Source of the DNA: Erythrobacteraceae bacterium
GTDB taxonomy: Bacteria > Pseudomonadota > Alphaproteobacteria > Sphingomonadales > Sphingomonadaceae
Reading direction: 5' to 3'
DNA: 64,000 nucleotides
NCBI GenBank assembly: GCA_027489065.1
Contig: JAIYAM010000001.1
Coordinates: forward strand, 1-64,000
The position numbers and the translations under genes are program-made. Shown in pieces: positions 39,428 through 47,562 of the stretch (position 1 is the first letter of the stretch; every line of letters begins with the position of its first letter). Below the pieces are notes generated by a model. It searched no databases and was not told the origin of the DNA. It saw only the letters and a list, made by a program, of their open reading frames with translations.

Positions 39428-40515
39428 TCGACAAACCCCTTCACCACCCGGTCGAGCTGGTCATGCTCCAACAGGAAGCTGTCATGCCCGTGCGGGGCGC
39501 TCAGTTCCACGAAGCTGACCTTGGCCCCGGCTGCGTTCAGCGCGTGGACCACGTGGCGGCTCTCGGCGGTGGGGTAGAGCCAGTCGGTATCGAAGCTGAC
39601 GATGCAGAAGCGCGCCTGCGTGCCGGCGAAGGCGTTGGCGAGCTTGCCTCCGTGCTCTTCCGCGATGTCGAAGTAATCCATCGCGCGGGTGATGTAGAGG
39701 TAGGAGTTCGCATCGAAGCGCCGGGTGAAGCCGGTACCCTGATACCTGAGATAGCTCTCCACCTGAAACTCGGCGTCGAAGCCGAAACCCTTGGCGTCCC
39801 GGTCCTGAAGCCGGCGGCCGAACTTCTCGGTCAGGCCTGCTTCCGACAGGTATGTGATGTGCGCGGCCATGCGCGCGACCGCGAGGCCGTTGTCCGGCTT
39901 GGCGTCGCTGTCGTAGTAATTGCCTTGCGCCCAGGCAGGATCGGCCATGATCGCCTGCCGGCCGACTTCATGGAAGGCGATGTTCTGCGCCGAATGCCGC
40001 GCGGTCGCGGCGATCACCAGCACCCGCGCGGCGCGCTCCGGCCAATTGGCGGCAAGGCTCAGCGCCTGCATCCCGCCCATCGAGCCGCCGACCACGGCGT
40101 GAAGCTGCGCGATCCCGAGCCCGTCGAGCAGCGCCACCAGCCCGCGCACCATGTCGCGGATGGTGATGACGGGGAACCGCATGGCGTAGGGCTGGCCATC
40201 GGGGGCGAGACTGGCCGGGCCGCTCGAGCCCATGCACGAGCCGATGACATTGGCGCAGATCACGTAGTGGCGGTTCGTGTCGATCGGCTTGCCCGGCCCG
40301 ACCATCCGCTCCCACCAACCCGGCTTGCCGGTGATCGGGTGCGGGCTGGCGAGGTACTGGTCGCCGGTCAGCGCATGGCAGACGAGCACGGCGTTGGAGG
40401 CGTCCGGGGCGAGCGTGCCGTAGGTCTCGTAGGCGATCTCGCAATTCTCCAGCACCTGACCGCTGTCGAGCGGCAGGGGATGGGGAATGCGGTAGACAAG
40501 CGAGGGGTAAGACAA
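39424..40515 (-). CDS. metX: Homoserine O-acetyltransferase
   Basis: An alpha/beta-hydrolase enzyme making O-acetylhomoserine for methionine synthesis. The nucleophile elbow is [10 protein letters not shown], and the catalytic His is in [13 protein letters not shown]. Substrate-site text [16 protein letters not shown] is typical. The ORF-track start (a GTG at 40563) lies inside a REP repeat and adds [15 protein letters not shown], which is repeat translation. A TTG at 40515 (363 residues, CAGG 8 nt upstream) or 40536 is more plausible, but neither is certain. No SAM-II riboswitch was seen between this gene and hisC. Confidence 0.92.
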   Translation of the reverse strand: MSYPSLVYRIPHPLPLDSGQVLENCEIAYETYGTLAPDASNAVLVCHALTGDQYLASPHPITGKPGWWERMVGPGKPIDTNRHYVICANVIGSCMGSSGPASLAPDGQPYAMRFPVITIRDMVRGLVALLDGLGIAQLHAVVGGSMGGMQALSLAANWPERAARVLVIAATARHSAQNIAFHEVGRQAIMADPAWAQGNYYDSDAKPDNGLAVARMAAHITYLSEAGLTEKFGRRLQDRDAKGFGFDAEFQVESYLRYQGTGFTRRFDANSYLYITRAMDYFDIAEEHGGKLANAFAGTQARFCIVSFDTDWLYPTAESRHVVHALNAAGAKVSFVELSAPHGHDSFLLEHDQLDRVVKGFVE

Positions 40516-40544
40516 CTTGTGAGCCTGACCAGACAAAGAACAGT

Positions 40545-40620
40545 GCTTCGACAAGCTCAGCACGAACGGGTATTTTTAGGATCGCCCCCATAACCGCTCG
40601 CCCTGAGCTTGTCGAAGGGC
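40545..40620. repeat. REPIN: inverted CTTCGACAAGCTCAG repeats between metX and hisC
   Basis: CTTCGACAAGCTCAGCAC at 40546-40563 and its inverted copy CCCTGAGCTTGTCGAAGGG at 40601-40619 form a 76-bp pair with a short loop. This is a widespread bacterial REP motif. It fills the divergent metX/hisC promoter region and supplies false N-terminal codons to both ORFs. Confidence 0.85.
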
Positions 40621-40628
40621 TGTTTTTC

Positions 40629-40634
40629 TATAAT
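40629..40634 (+). promoter_or_regulatory. -10-like hexamer before hisC
   Basis: TATAAT lies 10 bp upstream of the hisC ATG, just outside the REPIN. A -35 candidate TTGTCG (40609-40614) is inside the REP arm but only 14 bp away, so the pair is imperfect. With so short a leader the transcript would be nearly leaderless. Confidence 0.25.
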
Positions 40635-40644
40635 CGGGCTTGCG

Positions 40645-41757
40645 ATGAACACCAGACCCAACCCCCGACCTGTGGCCAAGCCCTGGATCGCCGAGATCCA
40701 CGCCTACGTCCCCGGCAAGTCGAAGTCAGCGAGCGGCAAGCCGCTGGTGAAGCTTTCGGCGAACGAGAACCCGCTCGGGTCGAGCCCCGCAGCCCTCGCG
40801 GCGCTGGCCGAGGCGCATGTGGCGGCTGACTACCCCGATCCCGACGCGCGGGCGCTGCGCGAGGCAATCGCGCAGGTCCACGGTCTCGACCCGGACCGGA
40901 TCGTCTGCGGCACCGGCTCGGGCGAGCTGCTCCACTGCGCGGTGCAGGCGCTCGCCGGGCCGGGGGACGAGGTGCTGGCCTCGCGCTATTCCTTCTCGCT
41001 CTACCCGCTGCTTGCCCAGAAGATCGGCGCGACCCCGGTGCTGGCGGCGGACGAGAACTACGCGGCGAGCGTCGACAACCTGCTGGCGGCGGTGACCCCC
41101 GCCACGAAGGTCGTGCTGCTCGACAATCCGAACAATCCGGTCGGCACCTTCCTGCCTCCCGGAGAGGTCGCGCGCCTCCACGCCGGGCTGCCCTCCGACG
41201 TGCTGCTGGTGGTCGACGAGGCCTACGGCGAATATGTCGACCCCGCGCTGCAACGCGCCGGGTTCGAGCTCGCCGCCGCGCACGAGAACGTGCTGGTCAG
41301 CCGCACCTTCTCCAAGGCCTATGGGCTGGCTTCGGAACGGGTCGGCTGGGTGACCGGTGCGCCGCACCTCATCGATCTCGTCAACCGGATGCGCGGCGCC
41401 TTCAACGTCTCGGTGAGCGGGCAGAAGGCAGCGCTGGCGGCGCTCGGCGATCAGGGCTTCGTCGCCGCCTCGCGCGAACACAATGCCCGCGAGCGCACGC
41501 GGCTCGCCGAGGCGATTGCGGCGCTCGGCAATCACGGCATCTCGGCTTGCCCGAGCGAGGCGAACTTCCTGCTCGTCCATTTCGAGGGCGCGGTGACCGC
41601 GGCGCAGGCGTTGGAAGCGCTGTCGGAGGCGGGCTACGCCGTGCGGCACCTGCCCTCGCAGGGCCTGCCCGGCAGCCTGCGGATCACCATCGGCAAGACC
41701 GACGACATGACCCGCGTCATCGCCACGCTCCGTCAGCTGTGCGGGGAAGCCGCGTGA
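40645..41757 (+). CDS. hisC: Histidinol-phosphate aminotransferase
   Basis: The start at 40645 (MNTRPNPRPVAKPW) avoids 12 residues translated from the REP repeat. The 370-residue fold-type I PLP enzyme has KLSANENPLGSSP near the N-terminus, LDNPNNPVGTFL, VVDEAYGEYVD and the PLP lysine in SRTFSKAYGLASERVGW. It transaminates imidazole-acetol phosphate. Next to tyrA it may also serve as the aromatic aminotransferase, as is common in alphaproteobacteria. Its stop overlaps the tyrA start by 4 bp. Confidence 0.93.
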   Translation: MNTRPNPRPVAKPWIAEIHAYVPGKSKSASGKPLVKLSANENPLGSSPAALAALAEAHVAADYPDPDARALREAIAQVHGLDPDRIVCGTGSGELLHCAVQALAGPGDEVLASRYSFSLYPLLAQKIGATPVLAADENYAASVDNLLAAVTPATKVVLLDNPNNPVGTFLPPGEVARLHAGLPSDVLLVVDEAYGEYVDPALQRAGFELAAAHENVLVSRTFSKAYGLASERVGWVTGAPHLIDLVNRMRGAFNVSVSGQKAALAALGDQGFVAASREHNARERTRLAEAIAALGNHGISACPSEANFLLVHFEGAVTAAQALEALSEAGYAVRHLPSQGLPGSLRITIGKTDDMTRVIATLRQLCGEAA

Positions 41758-42662
41758 CGATCACCCGCGTCGCGATCATCGGGCTCGGGCTGCTCGGCGG
41801 ATCGATCGGTCTGGCGGTGAAGGCGCGCGCGCCGGGGATCGCCACCACAGGCTGGGACCGCGACCCTTCCGTGCGCGAACGGGCCGCTGCGCGCGGGCTG
41901 GTGGGCGAGGTGTGCGAGCGGGCCGAGGATGCCGTGGCGGACGCCGATCTCGTGATCCTGTGCGTCCCCGTCGGCGCGATGGGCGATGCGGCGCGGGCCA
42001 TCGCCCCCGGGCTTGCCCCCCACGCCATCGTCAGCGACGTCGGATCGTCCAAGGCCGCCGTCGCCGAGGCGCTCGCCGCCGCGCTGCCCGAGGCTACCAT
42101 CATCCCCGCCCACCCCGTCGCCGGGACCGAGCAGAGCGGGCCGGAGGCGGGCTTCGCGACGCTCTTCGCCGGACGCTGGTGCATCATCACGCCCCCTGAG
42201 GGCGCAAATCCTGAGGCTGTGCAGGCACTTGGCGATTTCTGGACCCAGCTCGGCTCCAAGGTCGAGCTGATGGACGCCGCCCACCACGACCTCGTGCTCG
42301 CCGTCACCAGCCACATCCCGCACCTCATCGCCTACACCATCGTCGGCACCGCCAGCGATCTCGAGGACGTGACCCAGAGCGAGGTCATCAAGTATTCTGC
42401 GGGCGGTTTCAGGGACTTCACCCGCATCGCCGCCTCCGACCCCGTCATGTGGCGCGACGTGTTCCTGACCAACAAGGGCGCCGTGCTCGAGATGCTCGGG
42501 CGCTTCACCGAGGACCTCACCGCGCTCCAGAGGGCGATCCGTTCGGGCGACGGGGACACCCTGTTCGAGCTCTTTACCCGCACCCGCGCGATCCGGCGTC
42601 AGGTGGTCGAGCAGGGTCAGGACGACGAACGGCCGGACTTCGGACGAGAACACGGCGCCTGA
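41754..42662 (+). CDS. tyrA: Prephenate/arogenate dehydrogenase
   Basis: GTG start at 41754, overlapping the hisC stop. The 302-residue protein has an N-terminal Rossmann motif (VAIIGLGLLGGSIGLAVKA), VGSSKAAVAEAL and IIPAHPVAGTEQSGPEAG, then a helical dimer domain with HHDLVLAVTSHIPHLIAY. It performs oxidative decarboxylation in tyrosine synthesis. No chorismate mutase or ACT domain is attached. parS palindrome 5 begins 4 bp after its stop. Confidence 0.93.
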   Translation: MTITRVAIIGLGLLGGSIGLAVKARAPGIATTGWDRDPSVRERAAARGLVGEVCERAEDAVADADLVILCVPVGAMGDAARAIAPGLAPHAIVSDVGSSKAAVAEALAAALPEATIIPAHPVAGTEQSGPEAGFATLFAGRWCIITPPEGANPEAVQALGDFWTQLGSKVELMDAAHHDLVLAVTSHIPHLIAYTIVGTASDLEDVTQSEVIKYSAGGFRDFTRIAASDPVMWRDVFLTNKGAVLEMLGRFTEDLTALQRAIRSGDGDTLFELFTRTRAIRRQVVEQGQDDERPDFGREHGA

Positions 42663-42665
42663 CGA

Positions 42666-42681
42666 TGTTCCACGTGAAACA
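42666..42681. other. parS-like palindrome 5 (one mismatch)
   Basis: TGTTCCACGTGAAACA has one change from the perfect site, mirroring the change in copy 1. It lies between convergent tyrA and plsC. Confidence 0.75.
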
Positions 42682-42687
42682 GGCGCT

Positions 42688-42752
42688 CTGACAGGGGTCT
42701 GGAGGGGGTCTAAGGGGGTCTGAAGGGGGTCTAGAGGGAGTCTGGCACCCAT
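42688..42752 (-). repeat. 11-bp repeat array, about 6 units (element 5)
   Basis: Plus-strand units are CTGACAGGGGT, CTGGAGGGGGT, CTAAGGGGGT (10 bp), CTGAAGGGGGT, CTAGAGGGAGT and CTGGCACCCAT. They start 6 bp after the palindrome. The C-rich strand is RNA-sense downstream of plsC, whose stop is 40 bp away. Confidence 0.87.
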
Positions 42753-42791
42753 CTGGCACCGCCCAAGGCTCCGCAAACTCGGCCCCGGGCC

Positions 42792-43490
42792 TCAGCCCGG
42801 CGGGTTCAGCACATTGATCGCCGCATGAACCCGCGCCTCGACCTCCTCGCGGGAGAGCCCGGCGGGGATCGTCTCGCCGACCTTGTAGGTGATCCGCCCG
42901 CTCCGCTTGACGACGTGGTGATAGGTCGCCCCGCTGTCGACCGCGATCGGCACGACCGGCAGGCGCAGCAGCTTGTAGAGCCCGGCGAACCCCGCCTGAA
43001 GCGGCGGCCGCGTGCCGTGGGCGACGCGGGTGCCTTCGGGGAAGATCACCAGCGGACGCCCTTGCGCGACCCGCTCCTTCGCGGTGGCGATCATCGCGCG
43101 CAAGGTCTTGGCGCCCTCTTCGCGGGCCACCGGGATCAGCCCGTAGGTCAGCGCCGAGTAGCCCCAGCCGGGGATGCGGAACAGCTCGTATTTGGCGAAA
43201 ACCGCAGGATAGTCGAACAACCGCGGCGTATCGATCGCCTCGAAGAAGGCCTCGTGCTTGATCGCGATCAGCACCGGGCCCTGGGGCAGGCTCCCGTCCA
43301 TGACCACCTCGATCCCGAGCACGTTCTGCACGCACCACAGGTGCCACGCCCCCCAGCGCGCGACGACCACCGGCAGCCAGCGCCGCTGCGCCGTCACCGC
43401 GATCACCGAGGCGATCACGAGCAACACGCTGCCGCCGTAGAACAGCGCGTAGAAGGCGAGGCTGCGCAGCGCCGCGACCAGCCAGCTCAC
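42792..43490 (-). CDS. plsC: 1-acyl-sn-glycerol-3-phosphate acyltransferase
   Basis: A 232-residue membrane-bound acyltransferase making phosphatidic acid. An N-terminal hydrophobic stretch (LAFYALFYGGSVLLVIASVIAV) precedes the catalytic box, here IKHEAFFEAIDTP in place of NHxxxxD, and the FPEGTRVAHGT motif that binds glycerol phosphate. The changed first box is worth noting, but similar variants occur in PlsC relatives. The start overlaps the stop of the ydcF-like gene by 4 bp. Confidence 0.87.
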   Translation of the reverse strand: MSWLVAALRSLAFYALFYGGSVLLVIASVIAVTAQRRWLPVVVARWGAWHLWCVQNVLGIEVVMDGSLPQGPVLIAIKHEAFFEAIDTPRLFDYPAVFAKYELFRIPGWGYSALTYGLIPVAREEGAKTLRAMIATAKERVAQGRPLVIFPEGTRVAHGTRPPLQAGFAGLYKLLRLPVVPIAVDSGATYHHVVKRSGRITYKVGETIPAGLSREEVEARVHAAINVLNPPG

Positions 43491-44020
43491 AGGTCGGCCA
43501 ACCCCGCCGCGCGGCTGGCGATCAGCTTGTGATATTCGAGGAACAGCGTCCTCAAGTTGGGCTGCGAGGGCACCGCATCGCGGATCACCGTGACGTGGCC
43601 GGGCAGCGTCCGGTCAAGCTCGCCCGCGGCGCGGCGCATGTGCCAGTCGGTGGTCACCAGCCTGAGCGAGCGGACCTCGTTCTGCGCCACCCACTTGGCG
43701 GTCTCGGCCGCGTTGGAGCGGGTGTCGACGGCGGCGAAGCCGAGGGTGATGCAGCACGCCATCTCGCGCGGGGAAACGCCGAACTGGGCCGCGAATTCCT
43801 GCGGGCGCACCTCGGGATCGACCCCGCTGACCAGCATCCGTTCCGCCTCGCCGGCCTTTAGCACCGCAAGCCCGCGCGCAATCCTGCCCGGCCCGCCGGT
43901 GGGGACGATCACCGCGTCGGTGGTCACGCCCTCCTCGGCCGGTTGCGGCAAGGCCACGACAAACCACAGGAAGCCGAGCGCCCAGACAAGAAACAGAAGG
44001 GAAAGCAGGCGCCGGATCAT
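43487..44020 (-). CDS. YdcF/DUF218 family protein
   Basis: The start at 44020 (MIRRLLSLLFLVWALGFLWFVV) gives a membrane anchor; the ORF-track start adds 19 residues lacking support. The 177-residue protein has the DUF218 core: DAVIVPTGGPGRIARGLAVLKAGEAERMLVSG, then SNAAETAKWV and LRLVTTDWHMRRAAGEL. The family is related to ElyC/SanA and has envelope or polysaccharide links; its chemistry is unknown. Gene order ftsE-ftsX-ydcF-plsC suggests an envelope operon. Confidence 0.85.
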   Translation of the reverse strand: MIRRLLSLLFLVWALGFLWFVVALPQPAEEGVTTDAVIVPTGGPGRIARGLAVLKAGEAERMLVSGVDPEVRPQEFAAQFGVSPREMACCITLGFAAVDTRSNAAETAKWVAQNEVRSLRLVTTDWHMRRAAGELDRTLPGHVTVIRDAVPSQPNLRTLFLEYHKLIASRAAGLADL

Positions 44021-44102
44021 TGTCGTCGCCCTTAGAGCCTGTCGCGACGAGGGGGAAGCACTGTCGTCACGTCGCAATGGCGCTTGGACGAAACGGGCCG
44101 CC

Positions 44103-45056
44103 CTAGACCATGTCCCTGAGCGCCAGCGCGATGGTGATGCGCGCCGTTGCCAGCGCGACCAGCACGCCGGCGACCGGGATCGCCGCGATCACCAGCCAGT
44201 CGGCGAGCATCAGCCCGCCGCCGCTCACCATCCCGCTGTCGAGCGCGGCGAATTGCTGGCCGAGCAGCCACACCGCGCCTGCCCCGGCAAGCCCGCCGAT
44301 CACGGCGCCGAAACTTGCCTCGCGCACCACGTCGCGCAGGAACACCGCGGCGATCTGGCGCTGGCTCGCGCCCAGAAGATGCATGATTTCGACCGTCTCG
44401 CGCGCCGCTGCGAAGGCGTTTCGCGCAGACAGCCACACCGCCGCCGCGGTCGCCAGCGCAACCAGCGCGATCAGGCCGAAGGCGAGGTATTGCAGCGCCG
44501 TCAGCGCGTTCTGCACCGGGCGCAGCCATGTTCCCTGCGCATCCACCCGCGCGCCGGGCACTTCGGCGCTCAAGGCGCTCTCGATCCGGGCGACCTCGGC
44601 CGCGCTGGCTGCGGCGGTCAGCTCGACATCGATCAGCGCCGGGATCGGCACGTCGCCGCTCGCCACGCCCTCTCCCAGCCAGGGTTCGAGCATGGCATTG
44701 AGTTCCGCCTCGGGGACGAGCCGCACCGCCTGCACGCCGGCAATCCCGGTGAGCACCCTGACCGCCGCCGCGCCGCGCGCGGCGCGCAGGTCGGGGTTCG
44801 GCTCGACGATCTGGACGCTCACCGCCCGCGATAGCCCGGCGTTGGCGCTGGTCGCGAGATTGCGCAAGCCAAGGCCGCCCGCAGCCGCGATCACCACCAG
44901 CGCGATCAGGATGGCGATGACCCAGGGGATCGGCCCGGTCAGCCGCGTCGGCGGCAGCAGGCGCGCCGCTGCCCGTCCGCGCGGGCGCTGCGGGGCGACG
45001 CTCTCCTCGCCCGCATCCTCTGCGGCGGCGGCAGGCGGAGGAGGGAGCGTGCTCAT
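44103..45056 (-). CDS. ftsX: Cell division protein FtsX-like permease
   Basis: A 317-residue membrane partner of FtsE. A cytoplasmic Pro/Ala-rich N-terminus leads to one helix (WVIAILIALVVIAAAGGLGLRN), a periplasmic domain of about 140 residues and three C-terminal helices typical of FtsX. A VSARNAFAAARETVEIMHLLGAS loop is the conserved FtsE-contact region. The complex regulates cell-wall hydrolases at the septum. The start overlaps the ftsE stop by 4 bp. The FtsX family is weakly conserved, so the adjacent ATPase is the main support. Confidence 0.87.
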   Translation of the reverse strand: MSTLPPPPAAAAEDAGEESVAPQRPRGRAAARLLPPTRLTGPIPWVIAILIALVVIAAAGGLGLRNLATSANAGLSRAVSVQIVEPNPDLRAARGAAAVRVLTGIAGVQAVRLVPEAELNAMLEPWLGEGVASGDVPIPALIDVELTAAASAAEVARIESALSAEVPGARVDAQGTWLRPVQNALTALQYLAFGLIALVALATAAAVWLSARNAFAAARETVEIMHLLGASQRQIAAVFLRDVVREASFGAVIGGLAGAGAVWLLGQQFAALDSGMVSGGGLMLADWLVIAAIPVAGVLVALATARITIALALRDMV

Positions 45057-45793
45057 GTCGCTGCGCCGCCGCTCGGACCGGAAGGACGCGGCGGGTAGCG
45101 CAGCGCGCCGGTGGGATCGGACAGCTGGCCCTTGTGGAGCCGCATGATCAGCGAATCCGGCACCTTCTTCAAAAGGTGCACATCGTGGGTCGCCACCACC
45201 ACCGTCGTGCCGACGCGGTTGTTCAATGCCTCGAACAGGCGCAGCAGCTTCAGGGCCATGTCGGGATCGACGTTGCCGGTGGGCTCGTCGGCGATCAGCA
45301 TCTTGGGCCGGGCGATCACCGCGCGGGCGATGGCGACGCGCTGCTGCTCCCCGCCCGACAGCGTCGGCGGGACGGCGTGGGCGCGGTGCGCGAGCCCCAC
45401 CCAGTCGAGCATGTCGCCGACCGCCTTCACCACCTTCTTCTCCTCGGTCCCCGCCAGCCGCAGCGGCAGGGCGACATTGTCGAAGGCGGTGAGGTAGGGG
45501 ACGAGGCGGAAGTTCTGGAACACCACGCCGAGCCGCCGCCGCAGCTCCGGCAGGCGGCTCTGGGGCATGGTGACGAGATCCTGTCCGAACATCCGGATCG
45601 CGCCGCGCGAAGGGGCCTGTGCCAGATAGAGCATCTTCAAGAGGCTGGTCTTGCCCGCGCCGCTCGCGCCGGTGAGAAAATAGAAGCTGCCGGGGTAGAG
45701 CGTGAAGCTGAGATTGCTCAGCACCTCGGGGTCGGTGCCGTAGCGCAGCCCGACATTGTCGAATTTGACGTGGCCCTCGAGGCGATCACTCAT
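45053..45793 (-). CDS. ftsE: Cell division ATP-binding protein FtsE
   Basis: The start at 45793 (MSDRLEGHVKF) gives 246 residues; the ORF-track version adds about 66 unsupported residues. Walker A is TGASGAGKTSLLK, the Q-loop VVFQNFRLVPYLTAFDN, the signature [15 protein letters not shown] and Walker B LIADEPTGNVD. RMFGQDLVTMPQSRLPELRRRLGVVFQ is FtsE-specific in feel. It powers FtsX. It is divergent from the zinc-ribbon gene, with 169 bp between. Confidence 0.93.
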   Translation of the reverse strand: MSDRLEGHVKFDNVGLRYGTDPEVLSNLSFTLYPGSFYFLTGASGAGKTSLLKMLYLAQAPSRGAIRMFGQDLVTMPQSRLPELRRRLGVVFQNFRLVPYLTAFDNVALPLRLAGTEEKKVVKAVGDMLDWVGLAHRAHAVPPTLSGGEQQRVAIARAVIARPKMLIADEPTGNVDPDMALKLLRLFEALNNRVGTTVVVATHDVHLLKKVPDSLIMRLHKGQLSDPTGALRYPPRPSGPSGGAAT

Positions 45794-45962
45794 CCCTTGC
45801 GCACCTAACAGGGGGCCGCGCGGCGGGAAAGGCGCAGAACGCGAGAACTTGGACGCCGATGGGCGATTTAAGCCCCACAATGTGGAAAACGCGGGGTAAA
45901 TGGGACGCGCGGCGGTGGTTGCTCTTGTGCGCGGCCTTGCGAAGACTATCACGAAATCTGAC

Positions 45963-47021
45963 ATGATCATCGCCTGCCCAGCCTGTGGCACCCGCTACGC
46001 CGTCCCCGATGCCGCGATCGGCAACGAAGGGCGCAGCGTGCGTTGCGCCAAGTGCAAGCACAGCTGGTTCCAGGAACCCGGCGAGCTGGAGCTCACCGCG
46101 CCGGCCCCTCCGGTGTCGGCGCCGCCCCCTTATCCTACGCCCGCACCGACACCCGCACCGACACAGGCCCCGCCCGTTCAGCGCACACAGCCGCAGCCGG
46201 CTCCCGCCTCGCGTGTGGCCGCACCGCCGCCGCCCGCCCAGCCTGCGCCCCGTTCCGACCCGGCGCCCGAGCCCGAGCCGGCGAGCGAAGGCCCGTCGGT
46301 GAGCCACTGGCGCACGCCGGATACGACACCCGGACGCAGCTATGGCGAGGAGGGCACCTCGCTGGCGGCGCGCGCGCTGCGGCGGGGTCTCGGCACGCCC
46401 GCCGCGCCGACGCCCCCACCGCCGCCTCCTCCGGCCGCCGCAGAGCGCGCGCCCGCCGCACCGTTCCCCGATGCGCCCGCGCCCGGCGAGGACACGGGCG
46501 ACGCTGCCTATGCCGGGGACCAGACTTACGGCGACGGCGAGGATGAAGACGGCGGCGGCTCGCAGTTCGATTACCGCCCGCCTTTCACTCGGCCGCGCAA
46601 CACGCTGCGGATGTGGACGCTGGCCGCGCTGCTGTTCGCGGCGCTCGCGGGCGGAACCGCGGTGGCGGTCAACTATTACGGCCTGCCCGAGTGGCTCCCG
46701 CTCCAGCGCCCGACCTTCGGCGTCGGCCGCCCCGGGCTCGAGCTCGATTTCCCCAAGGCGCAGCAGCGCAAGGAACCGCTCGAGAACGGCGAGGTGATCT
46801 TCCGGGTGCGCGGCACCATCACCAACAGCGCGGCGGAAAGCCTCGACGTGCCCAACCTGCTGGTCGTGTTCAGCGACCGGCGCGAGCGCAATATCGGCGA
46901 CTGGGTGGTGGTCCCCGCCAAGCGCCGCCTTGCCCCGGGCGAGACGGTGACGGTCACCGAGGCGATCGCCAACATCCCCCCCGGCGCGGCCGTGGCCGAC
47001 CTCGGCTGGGCGCCGCGCTAG
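45963..47021 (+). CDS. Zinc-ribbon (MJ0042) and DUF3426 membrane protein
   Basis: The start at 45963 (MIIACPACGTRY) begins directly with the zinc ribbon: CPACGTRYAVPDAAIGNEGRSVRCAKCKHSW. About residues 45-200 are extremely Pro/Ala-rich and probably disordered. One membrane helix (MWTLAALLFAALAGGTAVAVNYYG) is followed by an extracytoplasmic DUF3426-type domain (VRGTITNSAAESLDVPNLLVVF). This layout is common in alphaproteobacteria, next to ftsEX. Function is unknown; a link to envelope assembly is only by context. Confidence 0.87.
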   Translation: MIIACPACGTRYAVPDAAIGNEGRSVRCAKCKHSWFQEPGELELTAPAPPVSAPPPYPTPAPTPAPTQAPPVQRTQPQPAPASRVAAPPPPAQPAPRSDPAPEPEPASEGPSVSHWRTPDTTPGRSYGEEGTSLAARALRRGLGTPAAPTPPPPPPPAAAERAPAAPFPDAPAPGEDTGDAAYAGDQTYGDGEDEDGGGSQFDYRPPFTRPRNTLRMWTLAALLFAALAGGTAVAVNYYGLPEWLPLQRPTFGVGRPGLELDFPKAQQRKEPLENGEVIFRVRGTITNSAAESLDVPNLLVVFSDRRERNIGDWVVVPAKRRLAPGETVTVTEAIANIPPGAAVADLGWAPR

Positions 47022-47130
47022 GCGCGTTGCTCGGGGTCTCGTTTAAGAGCTTGCACGGCTGCAAACCCCTTGCTAGGGGCGCGCTCCTACCGGCGGGGAC
47101 GGCGCTTTGGCTCCCCCGACAAACCCGAGT

Positions 47131-47217
47131 GCGGTCGTGGCGGAACTGGTAGACGCGCAACGTTGAGGTCGTTGTGGGCGAAAGCCCGTGGAAGTTCGAG
47201 TCTTCTCGACCGCACCA
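47131..47217 (+). tRNA. tRNA-Leu (anticodon GAG)
   Basis: An 87-base type II tRNA. The acceptor GCGGTCG pairs with CGACCGC, the anticodon loop reads TTGAGGT (anticodon GAG), the long variable arm GTGGGCGAAAGCCCGT has a clear stem, and the T-loop is GTTCGAGTC. The discriminator A and CCA are encoded. Confidence 0.96.
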
Positions 47218-47562
47218 AACATTCTCTCCCGAAATCGAGATCTTGCCTTCGGGCACCCCGGCCTGCGCGCGCCGTGCGCTGCTGCGCGATTTCAGCCCGT
47301 GACCGCGGCCGACCGCGCATGCCCAGCGGCCGGTGGCGCGTTCCGGAGCCACTTTTCCTCATCGACGACAGCAGGAGCGTGGCCGACGAACGCACATTGT
47401 GCGAATTCAGGCGCGCAGATAGCACTGTCTTATCGGCGGCCTTGTCGAATCGACGGACGCGCCGGTCCCGAAACATCGGGTAAGCTAGAAGAAGGGGCGC
47501 CGCTTGTTTCAGGACCATCAGCAGAGTTGCGCGTAGTGGCGTGCCGTAGCCGCGGCCCGGCG
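47218..47562. other. 345-bp gap between tRNA-Leu and the efflux operon
   Basis: No gene, repeat or clear promoter could be supported. A short hairpin CCCGA-AACA-TCGGG is at about 47467-47480. The region should hold the promoter for the operon starting at 47563. ORFs in both strands here are short or Arg-rich shadows. Confidence 0.5.

Noticed and set aside
40516-40644. SAM-II riboswitch upstream of metX
   Set aside because: The space is filled by a REPIN; none of the SAM-II pseudoknot sequence could be recognised.
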